In this document: one piece after another, positions 1 through 7,455 of the stretch
Position numbering within the stretch: the first letter of the stretch is position 1
Layout: every line of letters begins with the position of its first letter
Assembly (NCBI GenBank): GCA_002070215.1
Contig: MWCV01000020.1
Coordinates: 1 to 44,747 of the forward strand
DNA: 44,747 bases
Direction of reading: 5' to 3'
DNA from: Chloroflexi bacterium ADurb.Bin180
Lineage (GTDB): Bacteria > Chloroflexota > Anaerolineae > UBA2200
The notes under the pieces: generated by a model
Seen by the model: the letters and a program-made list of their open reading frames with translations, nothing else
Databases searched by the model: none
Told to the model about the DNA's origin: nothing
Program-made: the position numbers and the translations under genes

Positions 1-96
1 GCGCATCAGGAAATGGTCGCGCGGTATCACACGGTCGTACACCATCTTTCCGAAAAACGAGTCCTTGCCCAATCGCTTGAATCGCTCTTGACCCAT
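1..96 (-). CDS. Transposase, N-terminal fragment cut by window edge
   Basis: The ATG at 96-94 opens a frame that stays open to the window edge and encodes 32 residues, including the stretches GKDSFFG and YDRVIPRDHFL. The Y-D-x-V-I/V-P-x-D-H-F-L pattern is typical of the N-terminus of IS1182/IS5-type (DUF772) transposases. No catalytic residues are visible because the gene continues outside the window. Family assignment is from memory of the motif and is moderately sure. Confidence 0.65.
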   Translation of the reverse strand, partial: MGQERFKRLGKDSFFGKMVYDRVIPRDHFLMR

Positions 97-122
97 CGTC
101 TGCCTCCCCATCCATCTCTGAT

Positions 123-197
123 GCGCCCTGGCACCATACCCAGTGTACCGGATTCACCGCCTGCACACAAAACGCCAGGTCGTTTTTCAACACTCTC
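123..197. repeat. 75-bp inverted repeat, left copy
   Basis: This stretch is the reverse complement of 44673-44747 with a single mismatch (C128 against 44742). The identity ends at 197 and 44673, which marks the end of the insertion sequence. The flanking bases outside the two copies do not match each other, so no shared target duplication is visible. Confidence 0.9.
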
Positions 198-208
198 CGC
201 CCCGGTAT

Positions 209-238
209 TTGCCTGCGCAGTTCGCCACGGGGTACAAT
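209..238 (+). promoter_or_regulatory. Candidate sigma-70 promoter for the ABC exporter operon
   Basis: A TTGCCT -35 (209-214) and a TACAAT -10 (233-238) are separated by 18 bp, about 50 bp ahead of the GTG start at 292. The -35 begins 11 bp beyond the end of the insertion sequence. Confidence 0.5.
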
Positions 239-291
239 TGCCGTCTGTTCGTGGCTGGTTCGGCCTGGACAGCAGCCCGAAAGAAGACACC

Positions 292-1200
292 GTGATTCAC
301 ACCAAGAATCTGACACGCAAGTTCCGTGACTTAGTTGCCGTTGATAGCCTGACACTGGATGTCGCTGAGGGCGAGGTCTTTGGCTTCCTGGGTCCGAATG
401 GCGCGGGCAAGACCACCACCGTGCGCATGCTAACAGCGCTGATTGCGCCAACCAGCGGCACCGCCACGGTCGCCGGGTACCGACTGGGAGCCGAGGATGG
501 CAGGATCCGTCGAGCGGTGGGCATACTCACCGAGGTGCCAGGGCTGTACGACAACCTCAGCGCCGAGGAGAACCTCCGCATCTACGCCAGCTTGTATGAA
601 GTGCCTGACCCGGCGACCCAGGTAGAGAAGTATCTGCGCTTGCTTGGCCTGTGGGAGCGTCGTTCGGACCCCGCCGCCACCTTCTCGAAGGGTATGAAGC
701 AGAAGCTGGCCATCGCCCGCGCGGTTCTACACGAACCCAGGGTCCTCTTCCTCGACGAGCCAACTGCCTCACTCGACCCCGAGGCCGCGCAGGTGGTGCA
801 CCAGTTCATCAGCGGCCTGCGGCGAGCTGGACGCACCATTCTCCTGTGCACCCACAATCTGGATGAAGCCGACCGGCTGTGCGACCGGGTCGCGGTGTTC
901 AAGACGAGGCTCCTGGCTATGGACACGCCGGCTCGATTGCGCACCGAGTTCTTCGGCCGGCGGGTGGTTTTTCACCTGCGAGAGGCGCCGACATCGCTTG
1001 CCCTTGAGGTGAGCAAGCTGCCATTCGTGCGCGATGCTCAGGCAATCGAGAACAAGCTGGTGGTGGCACTGGACAATCCCGAAGAAGCGAACCCGCAACT
1101 GGTGCGCTTCCTTGTCGCCCGCGGTGTCGACGTCCTGTTCGTGGGTGAACTGCGCCGGTCACTGCAGGAAGTGTATCTGCAACTGGTCAAGGCGGCATAG
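292..1200 (+). CDS. ABC transporter ATP-binding protein (ABC-2 exporter type)
   Basis: This is a 302-residue nucleotide-binding subunit that would hydrolyse ATP at the cytoplasmic face to power the permease encoded next. It has a Walker A (GPNGAGKTTT), an ABC signature region in a degenerate form (FSKGMKQKLAIARA), a Walker B (VLFLDEPTASLDP) and the switch His (CTHNLDEA). The length and the C-terminal extension after the switch fit the NatA/CcmA-like family. I chose the GTG at 292 because the family domain starts there (IHTKNLTRKF) and an AAGAAG stretch precedes it. The open frame reaches further upstream, but only through insertion-sequence DNA. The stop is 2 bp before the permease start, so the two genes are cotranscribed. 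The substrate cannot be told from sequence. Confidence 0.93.
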   Translation: MIHTKNLTRKFRDLVAVDSLTLDVAEGEVFGFLGPNGAGKTTTVRMLTALIAPTSGTATVAGYRLGAEDGRIRRAVGILTEVPGLYDNLSAEENLRIYASLYEVPDPATQVEKYLRLLGLWERRSDPAATFSKGMKQKLAIARAVLHEPRVLFLDEPTASLDPEAAQVVHQFISGLRRAGRTILLCTHNLDEADRLCDRVAVFKTRLLAMDTPARLRTEFFGRRVVFHLREAPTSLALEVSKLPFVRDAQAIENKLVVALDNPEEANPQLVRFLVARGVDVLFVGELRRSLQEVYLQLVKAA

Positions 1201-1202
1201 AC

Positions 1203-1991
1203 ATGAACAAGATCAGAACGATCATTGCCAAGGAATGGGCCGAGGTCTTTCAGAACCGAATGGTTGTGTTTTCGGTCATCTTCATGCCCCTGATGTTTGC
1301 CGGTCTCCCTTTGCTGATGCTGTATACGATGCGCGGGTCTACAGGCATGGCCGACTCGGCCGGCATACCATCGTCGCTGCTGAGAGGCTGCGCCGAAGGG
1401 CTCACCGTCGCCGAGTGTATGCAGGTCTACTTTGTCACCCAGTTCATGATGCTGTTCATGCTCACGCCGCTCATCGTGCCAGTCAATATCGCCGCCTACT
1501 CCATCGCCGGCGAAAAGACGACCCGCAGCCTCGAACCGCTGCTGGCTACGCCAATCACCACTGCTGAGCTGCTGGCTGGCAAGAACCTGGCCGCGGTCAT
1601 TCCCGCGGTACTGGCTACCTGGCTCAGCTTTGCCCTTTTTGGGCTTGGCGCCAGGCTGCTGGTTGGCAACGCGAAGGTACTGACCGCGCTGCTCGACCCC
1701 ATGTGGTGGCTGGCGATTCTCGTCGTCGGGCCGCTGCTGTCGGTTCTCTCAACCAACTTTGCGCTAATGGTATCCTCGCGGGTAAACGACCCGCGGGTGG
1801 CCGAGCAGCTCTCAGCGCTCATCATGCTTCCTCTGCTGGTGTTGTTCTTCGGGCAAATCGCTGGGTTTATCTACCTGAACACGCGCCTGATGCTTGTCCT
1901 CGCTGTGGCCATGGTCGCCGTGGACGCCCTGATGGTCTTGCTCGCCACCCAGGTATTCCAGCGCGAAGCAATTCTGACGAGATGGAAGTAG
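1203..1991 (+). CDS. ABC-2 type transporter permease
   Basis: This 262-residue integral membrane protein should pair with the ATPase just upstream. A short cytoplasmic start (RTIIAKEWAEVFQNR) is followed by a first membrane segment. A long loop then leads to about five further hydrophobic segments. The conserved loop AGEKTTRSLEPLLATPIT is the hallmark of ABC-2 permeases, where the E-K/R-T-x-x-x-L-E-x-L-L motif contacts the ATPase. The family usually has six membrane spans, and that fits here. It shares an operon with the ATPase and the Ig/zinc-ribbon gene 22 bp downstream. NatB-like sodium export or a drug/lipid exporter are both possible. Confidence 0.9.
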   Translation: MNKIRTIIAKEWAEVFQNRMVVFSVIFMPLMFAGLPLLMLYTMRGSTGMADSAGIPSSLLRGCAEGLTVAECMQVYFVTQFMMLFMLTPLIVPVNIAAYSIAGEKTTRSLEPLLATPITTAELLAGKNLAAVIPAVLATWLSFALFGLGARLLVGNAKVLTALLDPMWWLAILVVGPLLSVLSTNFALMVSSRVNDPRVAEQLSALIMLPLLVLFFGQIAGFIYLNTRLMLVLAVAMVAVDALMVLLATQVFQREAILTRWK

Positions 1992-2013
1992 GCGGCGGGA
2001 GGCGCTCATATCC

Positions 2014-2781
2014 ATGCAGCGACTGAAACTGGTCTTCGTAACGACGCTATCCGTGCTGCTGGCGCTGGCCTTCGCCACGTCGGCGCATGCCCAGTCTGGT
2101 GGGCCAGCTCTCACCCTCAGCATGCGCCGTGACTTTGGCTATGGTGGATTCGGCGAGGTGCAGGGAGCGATGAGCCTGAGGGTTGCCGGGCCAGAGGAAC
2201 TCACAAGCGTCGTTTTCCTTATCGACGGCCAGGAGATGGGCGAGGCGACCTCCCCTCCCTGGCAATTGGCCTTTCACACTGATTCGTATGCCGAGGGCAC
2301 GCACACCCTGAGCGCAACCGGCTACACCGATAACGGTCTGGCCTCACACTCGAACGAAATCCGAGTGCGTTTTCTCTCGGCCGAGCAAGCCGGGCGCGCC
2401 ACTGGGGCGTTGGTGATTCCTCTGCTTGGCGGGATTGCCGCGCTGATGTTGCTGTCTTTCGGCATCAGCAGCCTGGTCGCTCGCCGCAAGCCACTGGTGA
2501 CTGCTGCCGGCACCCCGCGCAACTATGGTCTCGCCGGGGGGGCCATCTGTCTTCGTTGTGGCCGCCCCTTCGCCAGGCACCTGTTTGCGCCAAACATGAT
2601 CACGGGCAAGCTCGAACGGTGTCCACACTGCGGCAAATGGGCCATCGTCTCGGCGAGGTCGCCGGCCGAGCTGGCTGCCGCCCAGGCGACTGAGCTGGCC
2701 AGTGCGGCTGGCGCGGTCGTGCTCGACGATGAAGCAGCTCTCAAGCATGACCTCGAGGATTCCCGCTTTCAGGATGAGTAG
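2014..2781 (+). CDS. Membrane-anchored Ig-like protein with cytoplasmic zinc ribbon
   Basis: The 255-residue product has a cleavable-looking signal peptide (residues 1-26, ending AHA). An extracellular Ig-like domain follows at about 30-120 (VVFLIDGQEMGEATSPPW, then THTLSATGYTDNG), which is typical of Big_9/Ig_7-like folds. A membrane segment lies at about 130-155. The cytoplasmic tail carries four cysteines, C179-x2-C182 and C203-x2-C206, that look like a rubredoxin-type zinc ribbon. It is the third gene of the ABC exporter operon, so it may serve as an accessory or sensor for that exporter. This architecture crosses the membrane with different binding modules on each side. No function is known to me. 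Confidence 0.8.
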   Translation: MQRLKLVFVTTLSVLLALAFATSAHAQSGGPALTLSMRRDFGYGGFGEVQGAMSLRVAGPEELTSVVFLIDGQEMGEATSPPWQLAFHTDSYAEGTHTLSATGYTDNGLASHSNEIRVRFLSAEQAGRATGALVIPLLGGIAALMLLSFGISSLVARRKPLVTAAGTPRNYGLAGGAICLRCGRPFARHLFAPNMITGKLERCPHCGKWAIVSARSPAELAAAQATELASAAGAVVLDDEAALKHDLEDSRFQDE

Positions 2782-2796
2782 CGGCAGCTCTTGAGT

Positions 2797-2825
2797 TTGA
2801 CAACAGAGCCGGGAGCGAGTATAGT
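2797..2825 (+). promoter_or_regulatory. Consensus sigma-70 promoter of ileS
   Basis: A perfect TTGACA (2797-2802) and TATAGT (2820-2825) are separated by 17 bp. Transcription would begin near 2832 and give a leader of about 280 nt containing the T-box. Confidence 0.85.
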
Positions 2826-2831
2826 GTCAGC

Positions 2832-3094
2832 AAGGCATCGATGGAGCGAGTAGCAGCACCGGACCGCACAGCGAACCCGGGTCAGGTGAAAGCCGGGCGC
2901 GAACCGGGCTGTGAAGATCCCTCCGGAGCCTCCAACCGAAAGCACCAGCGGTGCAAGTAGACTTGGACGCGCTCGCCACCCGTTAGCGTGGCGGGGGTAT
3001 GAACTCGTACCCCGTTGAGCGGGTCGTGATGGCCAACTAGGGTGGTACCGCGGGAGCTCAGGCTCTCGTCCCTGCAGGGACGAGAGCTTTTCTG
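2832..3094 (+). promoter_or_regulatory. T-box riboswitch controlling ileS
   Basis: The leader carries the canonical T-box sequence AGGGTGGTACCGCGG at 3039-3053. It overlaps an antiterminator that competes with the terminator hairpin at 3062-3087. The TGGT inside the T-box would pair with a tRNA ending A-CCA, and tRNA-Ile has discriminator A73. A candidate specifier codon ATC (Ile) lies at 2917-2919, in GTGAAGATCC on the 3' side of stem I. An AGTA motif occurs on the 5' side of stem I, near 2848. By family knowledge, uncharged tRNA-Ile binding stabilises the antiterminator and turns on synthesis. The specifier assignment is provisional without folding. Confidence 0.92.
3062..3091 (+). terminator. 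Intrinsic terminator of the ileS T-box leader
   Basis: An 11-bp stem (GCTCTCGTCCC with GGGACGAGAGC, loop TGCA) is followed by TTTT. It sits 18 bp before the start codon. Its 5' arm lies just after the T-box, as expected for a transcription-attenuating T-box. Confidence 0.9.
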
Positions 3095-3109
3095 TTCAAA
3101 GGAGGATCC

Positions 3110-6100
3110 ATGTTCAAAGAAGTATCGAGCAAAATGGATACGGCCGAGATGGAGGCGCGCGTCCTTTCCTTCTGGAAAGAGCGCGATGCCTTCCGCACCA
3201 GCCTCAAGCGGCGCGAGAACGCTCCGCGGTTCGTATTCTTCGAGGGTCCGCCAACGGCGAATGGCATTCCTGGCATCCACCACGTGCTGGGTCGCGTCTA
3301 CAAGGACACCATCCCGCGCTATCAGACGATGAAAGGCAAGTACGTCCTGCGCAAGGGCGGCTGGGACACCCACGGCCTGCCCGTCGAGATCGAGGTCGAG
3401 AAGCAGTTGGGCATCGCCGGCAAGGGCAAACGCGCCATCGAAGAGTTCGGCGTGGCCGAGTTCAACCGCCTGTGTCGCGAGAGTGTCTTCCGTTATGTAG
3501 AGCAGTGGGTGACGTTGACCGACCGCATAGGCGTTTGGATCGATATGGACGATCCCTATGTGACCCTGAAGACCAGCTACATCGAGTCCGTCTGGTGGAT
3601 TCTCAAACAGGTCTGGGACAGGGGGCTGCTGTACCGCGGATTCAAGAGCGTGCCCTACTGTCCGCGTTGCGAGACTCCGCTATCCGACCACGAGGTGGCG
3701 CTCGGCTACGAGGAAGTCGAAGACCCGTCGGTCTTTGTCAAGTTCGAGCTGGCCGATGAACCGGGGACCTTCATTCTCGCCTGGACCACCACCCCCTGGA
3801 CGCTGCCTGGCAATGCCGCTCTGGCTGTGCATCCGGAGGTGGAGTACGTTCTGGTGGAGCACCGGGGCGAACGATTGATCCTGGCCCACAAGCTGCTGGA
3901 CAGCGCCTTGAAGGGCGAGTACACCGTGCTCAAGAGCATGCCCGCCAGCGAGCTGGTGGGAAAGCACTACATTCCTCTTTACCGCTTCCTTCCGATTGAG
4001 CAGGACTATGCCTACGTGGTGGCGGCGCCTTTCGTCAACACCGAGGACGGCACTGGCATCGTGCACATCGCGCCCGCGTTCGGCTCCGAGGACCTAGAGG
4101 TGGGTCAGAAGCACGGACTGCCCATCCTGTCCACGGTCGACGTGCATGGGAACCTGGTGGATCAGGTGACTCCGTGGCGGGGTATGTTTGTGAAAGATGC
4201 CGACCCGTTGATCATCAAAGAACTCCAGCAGCGCGGCCTGATGTATCGCGTGTCGCGCTACAAGCACACCTACCCCTTCTGTTGGCGGTGTCATACCCCG
4301 CTCTTGTACTATGGCAAGCCAACCTGGTTTGTGGGCACCAGACAGGTCAAGGATGAGCTACTGGCCAACAATGACCAGGTGAACTGGTACCCCGCTCACA
4401 TCAAGACGGGCCGCTTTGGCGACTGGCTGCAGAACAACGTCGACTGGGCCCTGGGCCGTGACCGCTTCTGGGGCACTCCTTTGCCCGTTTGGGTGTGCGA
4501 CCAGTGCGGCGCCACCGAGTGTTTTGGCAGCATCGAGGAACTGCATCGGCGCGCTTTGCCTCCCGCGCCGGGAGACACGCCCTCCAGCTTTGAGCTGCCG
4601 GAGGTCGACTTGCACCGACCCTACATCGATCAGGTCACCGTTTCCTGCACTTGCGGGGGAACAAAACGGCGGGCTCCGGAGGTGATAGACTGCTGGTTCG
4701 ACTCCGGGTCGATGCAGGTAGCCCAGTGGCACTATCCTTTTGAGAATCACGAGCTCTTTCAGCAGCAGCACCCCGCCGATTATATCTGCGAGGGCATCGA
4801 CCAAACGCGGGGTTGGTTCTACTCGCTGCATGCCATCGCCACGCTGCTGTTCAACAAACCATCGTTCAAGAACTGCCTCTGCTTCGGCCACGTGCTGGAT
4901 GCAAACGGGCAGAAGATGAGCAAGTCCAAAGGCAATGTGGTCGATCCCTGGAAGATCATCCAGGGCAACGGAGCTGATGCCCTGCGGTGGTACTTTTACA
5001 CCGCGTCGCCGGCAGACTACCCGCGGCGGTTCTCGGAGGACGCGCTCAAGGAGACGACCCGCAAGTTCGCACTCACTCTGTGGAACACCTACTCGTTCTT
5101 TGTGACCTACGCCAATATCGACGGGTTCGATCCCCGCAAGCCGGCACCTCCCGTGAGCGAGAGAGCGCCGCTGGATCGCTGGATCCTGTCCGAGCTGCAC
5201 AGCCTCATCGGGTCAGTGGACGAGGACCTGGCTGGCTATGATATGACCACACCCGCCCGCGCCATTCAGGTCTTTGGCGAGAACCTGAGCAACTGGTACG
5301 TACGTCGCTCGCGCCGCCGCTTCTGGAAAAGCGAGGCCGATCAAGACAAGGCTTCGGCTCACAGCACGCTCTACGAGTGTCTGGTCACTCTGTGCAAACT
5401 GCTCGCGCCCTTCCAGCCCTTTACAACTGAAGAGATGTACCAGAACCTCGTTCGCTCGTGGAACAAGGAGGCGCCGGAGAGCGTGCACTACTGCGACTAT
5501 CCTGTCGCCGACCCGGCGCTGATCGATGAAAAGCTGATGGCTGAGACGCGCCTCGTGATGCGCGTGGTTGCCGTTGGCCATGCGGCCCGCAACCAGGCCG
5601 GGGTGAAGGTCAGGCAGCCCCTCGGGCTCGCCGTAGTCAAGGTGCGCAGTAAGGCCGAGCAGGACGGACTGGCACGCCTATCGGAGCAGATCCGGGACGA
5701 GCTCAACGTCAAGGACGTGCGCATCGTCTGCGATGACGCTGACCTCGTGGACTATACGGTCACCGCCATCCCCAATCAGGTGGGCAAGAAGTACAAGGTC
5801 CTCTTCCCGGCCATCAAGACGGCATTGCAGGACCTGGATGCGGCCAGAGCGGCAGCCGAGCTCAGGGCTGGCCGCAGCTTGAACCTCTCCGTGCAGGGCC
5901 AGGAGGTAACCTTGGCTCCCGAGGATGTTCAGGTGCAGCTTCATCCTCGCGCCGGCTGCGTGCTGGCTGAGGACGCCGGGTACATGGTAGCGGTGCAGAC
6001 CGAGATCACTGAGCAACTGAGGCAAGAGGGATTGGTCCGGGAGCTGGTCCGCCGCATCCAGACTATGCGCAAGGACGCGGATTTCCGTATCGAGGACAGC

Positions 6101-6280
6101 ATTGCCACGTTCTACCAGGCCAGTCCGGCGGTGGGTGCAGTGATCGAGTCCTGGCGCGACTATATCCAGCAGGAAACCCTGAGCAAGCGACTTGAAGCAG
6201 GAACCGCCCCGGAGGGAGCGTTCGTGCAGCAGCACGACCTGGACGGTGAGGAGCTTGAGCTAGGCATCCTGCGCCAATAA
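3110..6280 (+). CDS. ileS: Isoleucyl-tRNA synthetase, type 2 (IleRS2), GXHH signature
   Basis: This 1056-residue class I synthetase charges tRNA-Ile with isoleucine in the cytoplasm. The N-terminal catalytic half begins FEGPPTANG and carries the signature at residues 55-58. That signature reads G-I-H-H instead of the usual H-x-G-H. The CP1 editing insertion holds WTTTPWTLPGN and a conserved D of the GWDTHGLP type. KMSKS is intact (KMSKSKGN near residue 605). Cysteine pairs (CPRC, CWRC, CDQC, CTC) mark zinc-binding knuckles. The length and C-terminal region fit the eukaryote-like IleRS2 branch. A strong Shine-Dalgarno (AGGAGG, 3100-3105) sets the ATG at 3110. Expression is controlled by the upstream T-box. 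Published work links the swapped GXHH signature in IleRS2 with very strong mupirocin resistance, and I infer the same here. Confidence 0.97.
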   Translation: MFKEVSSKMDTAEMEARVLSFWKERDAFRTSLKRRENAPRFVFFEGPPTANGIPGIHHVLGRVYKDTIPRYQTMKGKYVLRKGGWDTHGLPVEIEVEKQLGIAGKGKRAIEEFGVAEFNRLCRESVFRYVEQWVTLTDRIGVWIDMDDPYVTLKTSYIESVWWILKQVWDRGLLYRGFKSVPYCPRCETPLSDHEVALGYEEVEDPSVFVKFELADEPGTFILAWTTTPWTLPGNAALAVHPEVEYVLVEHRGERLILAHKLLDSALKGEYTVLKSMPASELVGKHYIPLYRFLPIEQDYAYVVAAPFVNTEDGTGIVHIAPAFGSEDLEVGQKHGLPILSTVDVHGNLVDQVTPWRGMFVKDADPLIIKELQQRGLMYRVSRYKHTYPFCWRCHTPLLYYGKPTWFVGTRQVKDELLANNDQVNWYPAHIKTGRFGDWLQNNVDWALGRDRFWGTPLPVWVCDQCGATECFGSIEELHRRALPPAPGDTPSSFELPEVDLHRPYIDQVTVSCTCGGTKRRAPEVIDCWFDSGSMQVAQWHYPFENHELFQQQHPADYICEGIDQTRGWFYSLHAIATLLFNKPSFKNCLCFGHVLDANGQKMSKSKGNVVDPWKIIQGNGADALRWYFYTASPADYPRRFSEDALKETTRKFALTLWNTYSFFVTYANIDGFDPRKPAPPVSERAPLDRWILSELHSLIGSVDEDLAGYDMTTPARAIQVFGENLSNWYVRRSRRRFWKSEADQDKASAHSTLYECLVTLCKLLAPFQPFTTEEMYQNLVRSWNKEAPESVHYCDYPVADPALIDEKLMAETRLVMRVVAVGHAARNQAGVKVRQPLGLAVVKVRSKAEQDGLARLSEQIRDELNVKDVRIVCDDADLVDYTVTAIPNQVGKKYKVLFPAIKTALQDLDAARAAAELRAGRSLNLSVQGQEVTLAPEDVQVQLHPRAGCVLAEDAGYMVAVQTEITEQLRQEGLVRELVRRIQTMRKDADFRIEDSIATFYQASPAVGAVIESWRDYIQQETLSKRLEAGTAPEGAFVQQHDLDGEELELGILRQ

Positions 6281-6357
6281 GGACGCCGAATGCCGCATTT
6301 GGGAACCTTCTTCGTCGCCGCAGCGTCTCCAGGCCAGCACGAGCGGAGGAAGTGACG

Positions 6358-6540
6358 ATGAACAAGGTTCTAGTGGCAGCTGGTTTGCTGTTGGCCGTCG
6401 GCGCGTTCACTGCGTGGCAGTTCGCCGCGCGCAAGGACAGCGACGCGAGGTACGACCTGTACCAGCGGCGAGAGTGGCGCCCGATTCCGGTCCGTGCTCA
6501 CAACCCTACACAGTTCGGCCAGAGAAGGAACTCACGGTGA
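6358..6540 (+). CDS. Small single-span membrane protein
   Basis: The 60-residue product has one N-terminal hydrophobic segment (VLVAAGLLLAVGAFTAW) followed by a charged, arginine-rich tail. I chose the ATG at 6358 because GGAGGAAG lies 7-8 bp upstream. An in-frame GTG at 6352 would add only two residues. The stop TGA overlaps the GTG of the next gene (GTGA), so the pair is likely translationally coupled. No family is recognised. It could be an inner-membrane anchor or an uncleaved exported peptide. Confidence 0.55.
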   Translation: MNKVLVAAGLLLAVGAFTAWQFAARKDSDARYDLYQRREWRPIPVRAHNPTQFGQRRNSR

Positions 6541-6893
6541 GGCGGAGCACGTATCGGTCGTGGGCTCTGCTTCTCGCCCTGAGCACCCTGCTGGTGAGTG
6601 GCACCATAGCTCTATCGGCCTACGCGGATCAGCGCCGGTTCGCCGCGGCGCAGCCCTGGCTTGACCTGGCTGTTCACGACCTGGCCAACCGACTCGGCAC
6701 AGACGCCGTCTCGATCCGAACGCAGCAAGTGGAGGCAACCCGGTTCAGTGATACCAGTCTGGGCGTTCCGGAAGCCGGTCATGCCTATTTGCCGGTCGTC
6801 ACGCCAGGGTACGTGATCCGACTGGTAGCCCGCGGCTCGGTGTACGAGTACCGGGCAGGTGGAGGCAGGCTGTTGCTGGTAGGTCCAGCATAG
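6537..6893 (+). CDS. Exported protein with SLG-P-x-G-x-AY motif, unknown function
   Basis: The 118-residue product begins with a signal peptide or anchor (ALLLALSTLLVSGTIALSAYA). It ends with a compact beta-rich domain containing FSDTSLGVPEAGHAY, TPGYVIRLVARG and YEYRAG. The pattern S-L-G-x-P-x-x-G-x-A-Y followed by PGY and YEY recurs in small secreted or lipoprotein domains of Chloroflexota and other bacteria, with no proven function that I know. The GTG start at 6537 overlaps the preceding stop by four bases. A terminator follows the stop. Confidence 0.7.
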   Translation: MRRSTYRSWALLLALSTLLVSGTIALSAYADQRRFAAAQPWLDLAVHDLANRLGTDAVSIRTQQVEATRFSDTSLGVPEAGHAYLPVVTPGYVIRLVARGSVYEYRAGGGRLLLVGPA

Positions 6894-6911
6894 AGGCTCG
6901 ATTCCAAAGCC

Positions 6912-6946
6912 AACGCCCCGTGTGAACCGCCGCACGGGGCGTTTTG
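6912..6946 (+). terminator. Rho-independent terminator after the small exported protein
   Basis: An 11-bp perfect stem (AACGCCCCGTG with CACGGGGCGTT) with a 10-nt loop is followed by TT-G-TT. It closes the ileS-side transcripts just before the convergent acetyltransferase gene. Confidence 0.8.
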
Positions 6947-6968
6947 TTGTGGAGCGGGTCAGCTGGCG

Positions 6969-7412
6969 CTAGACGTCGGGTGACTCTTTCTTGCGCAGGT
7001 AGCGAATCCCGACCCCTTCTTCGTAACCTAGCTTGCGGAATAGCCCCAGCGAAGGTTCGTTATCAGGCTCTATCAGAACTGCTACGATGGCGATGCCGTG
7101 CTCATGGAGAACCTTCTCCGCCTCGTGTACCAGCAGAACCGCATGGCCCAGCCGCCTGCGCTGCGGCAACACAGCCAGGCGGTTGATCCACCCCTTGCGC
7201 CCGTCGTGTGTGGCCAGCACCACGCCGACCAGCTTTTCGTCCTCCTCCAACCCGATCATGGTATGAGTCCCGCTGGCGAACTGGGCCGAGAAAGCCTCGC
7301 GGCTGTCGCGGCCATTGGGGCGCACCGAGTGGAGCCCAGCTTCTCTCCAAACAGCCATCCACCGCTCATAGTCATCGAGCGTGAGTCGGCGCAGCCGCGT
7401 GTGATGGCCCAT
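6969..7412 (-). CDS. GNAT family N-acetyltransferase
   Basis: The 147-residue protein is the size of a single GNAT domain, which transfers acetyl from acetyl-CoA to an amine. Strand beta4 is INRLAVLPQRRRLGHA, and the R-R-R-L-G-H segment is the acetyl-CoA pyrophosphate loop (consensus Q/R-x-x-G-x-G/A). The C-terminal EPDNEPSLGLFRKLGY is the common N-x-x-a-x-x-l-Y/F-x-k-x-G-F ending. AGAGGT precedes the ATG at 7412. The substrate is unknown. It stands alone on the minus strand, 43 bp downstream of the lipoprotein gene. Confidence 0.85.
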   Translation of the reverse strand: MGHHTRLRRLTLDDYERWMAVWREAGLHSVRPNGRDSREAFSAQFASGTHTMIGLEEDEKLVGVVLATHDGRKGWINRLAVLPQRRRLGHAVLLVHEAEKVLHEHGIAIVAVLIEPDNEPSLGLFRKLGYEEGVGIRYLRKKESPDV

Positions 7413-7455
7413 TTCTACCTCTCTGCCCAGCCAGCGCCGGAGGAAAGGGCGATGC

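Larger units (their letters stand above)
1..197 (-). mobile_element. Left-hand insertion sequence, 5' end only (IS1182/IS5-like)
   Basis: The element end runs from the window edge to position 197. It holds the first 32 codons of a transposase read leftwards and about 100 bp of upstream DNA. Its outer terminus, read inward from 197, is GAGAGTGTTGAAAAACG. The boundary is set by the second copy at 44673-44747, whose identity stops at exactly this base. The rest of the element lies outside the window, so length and family cannot be fixed. Confidence 0.75.
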
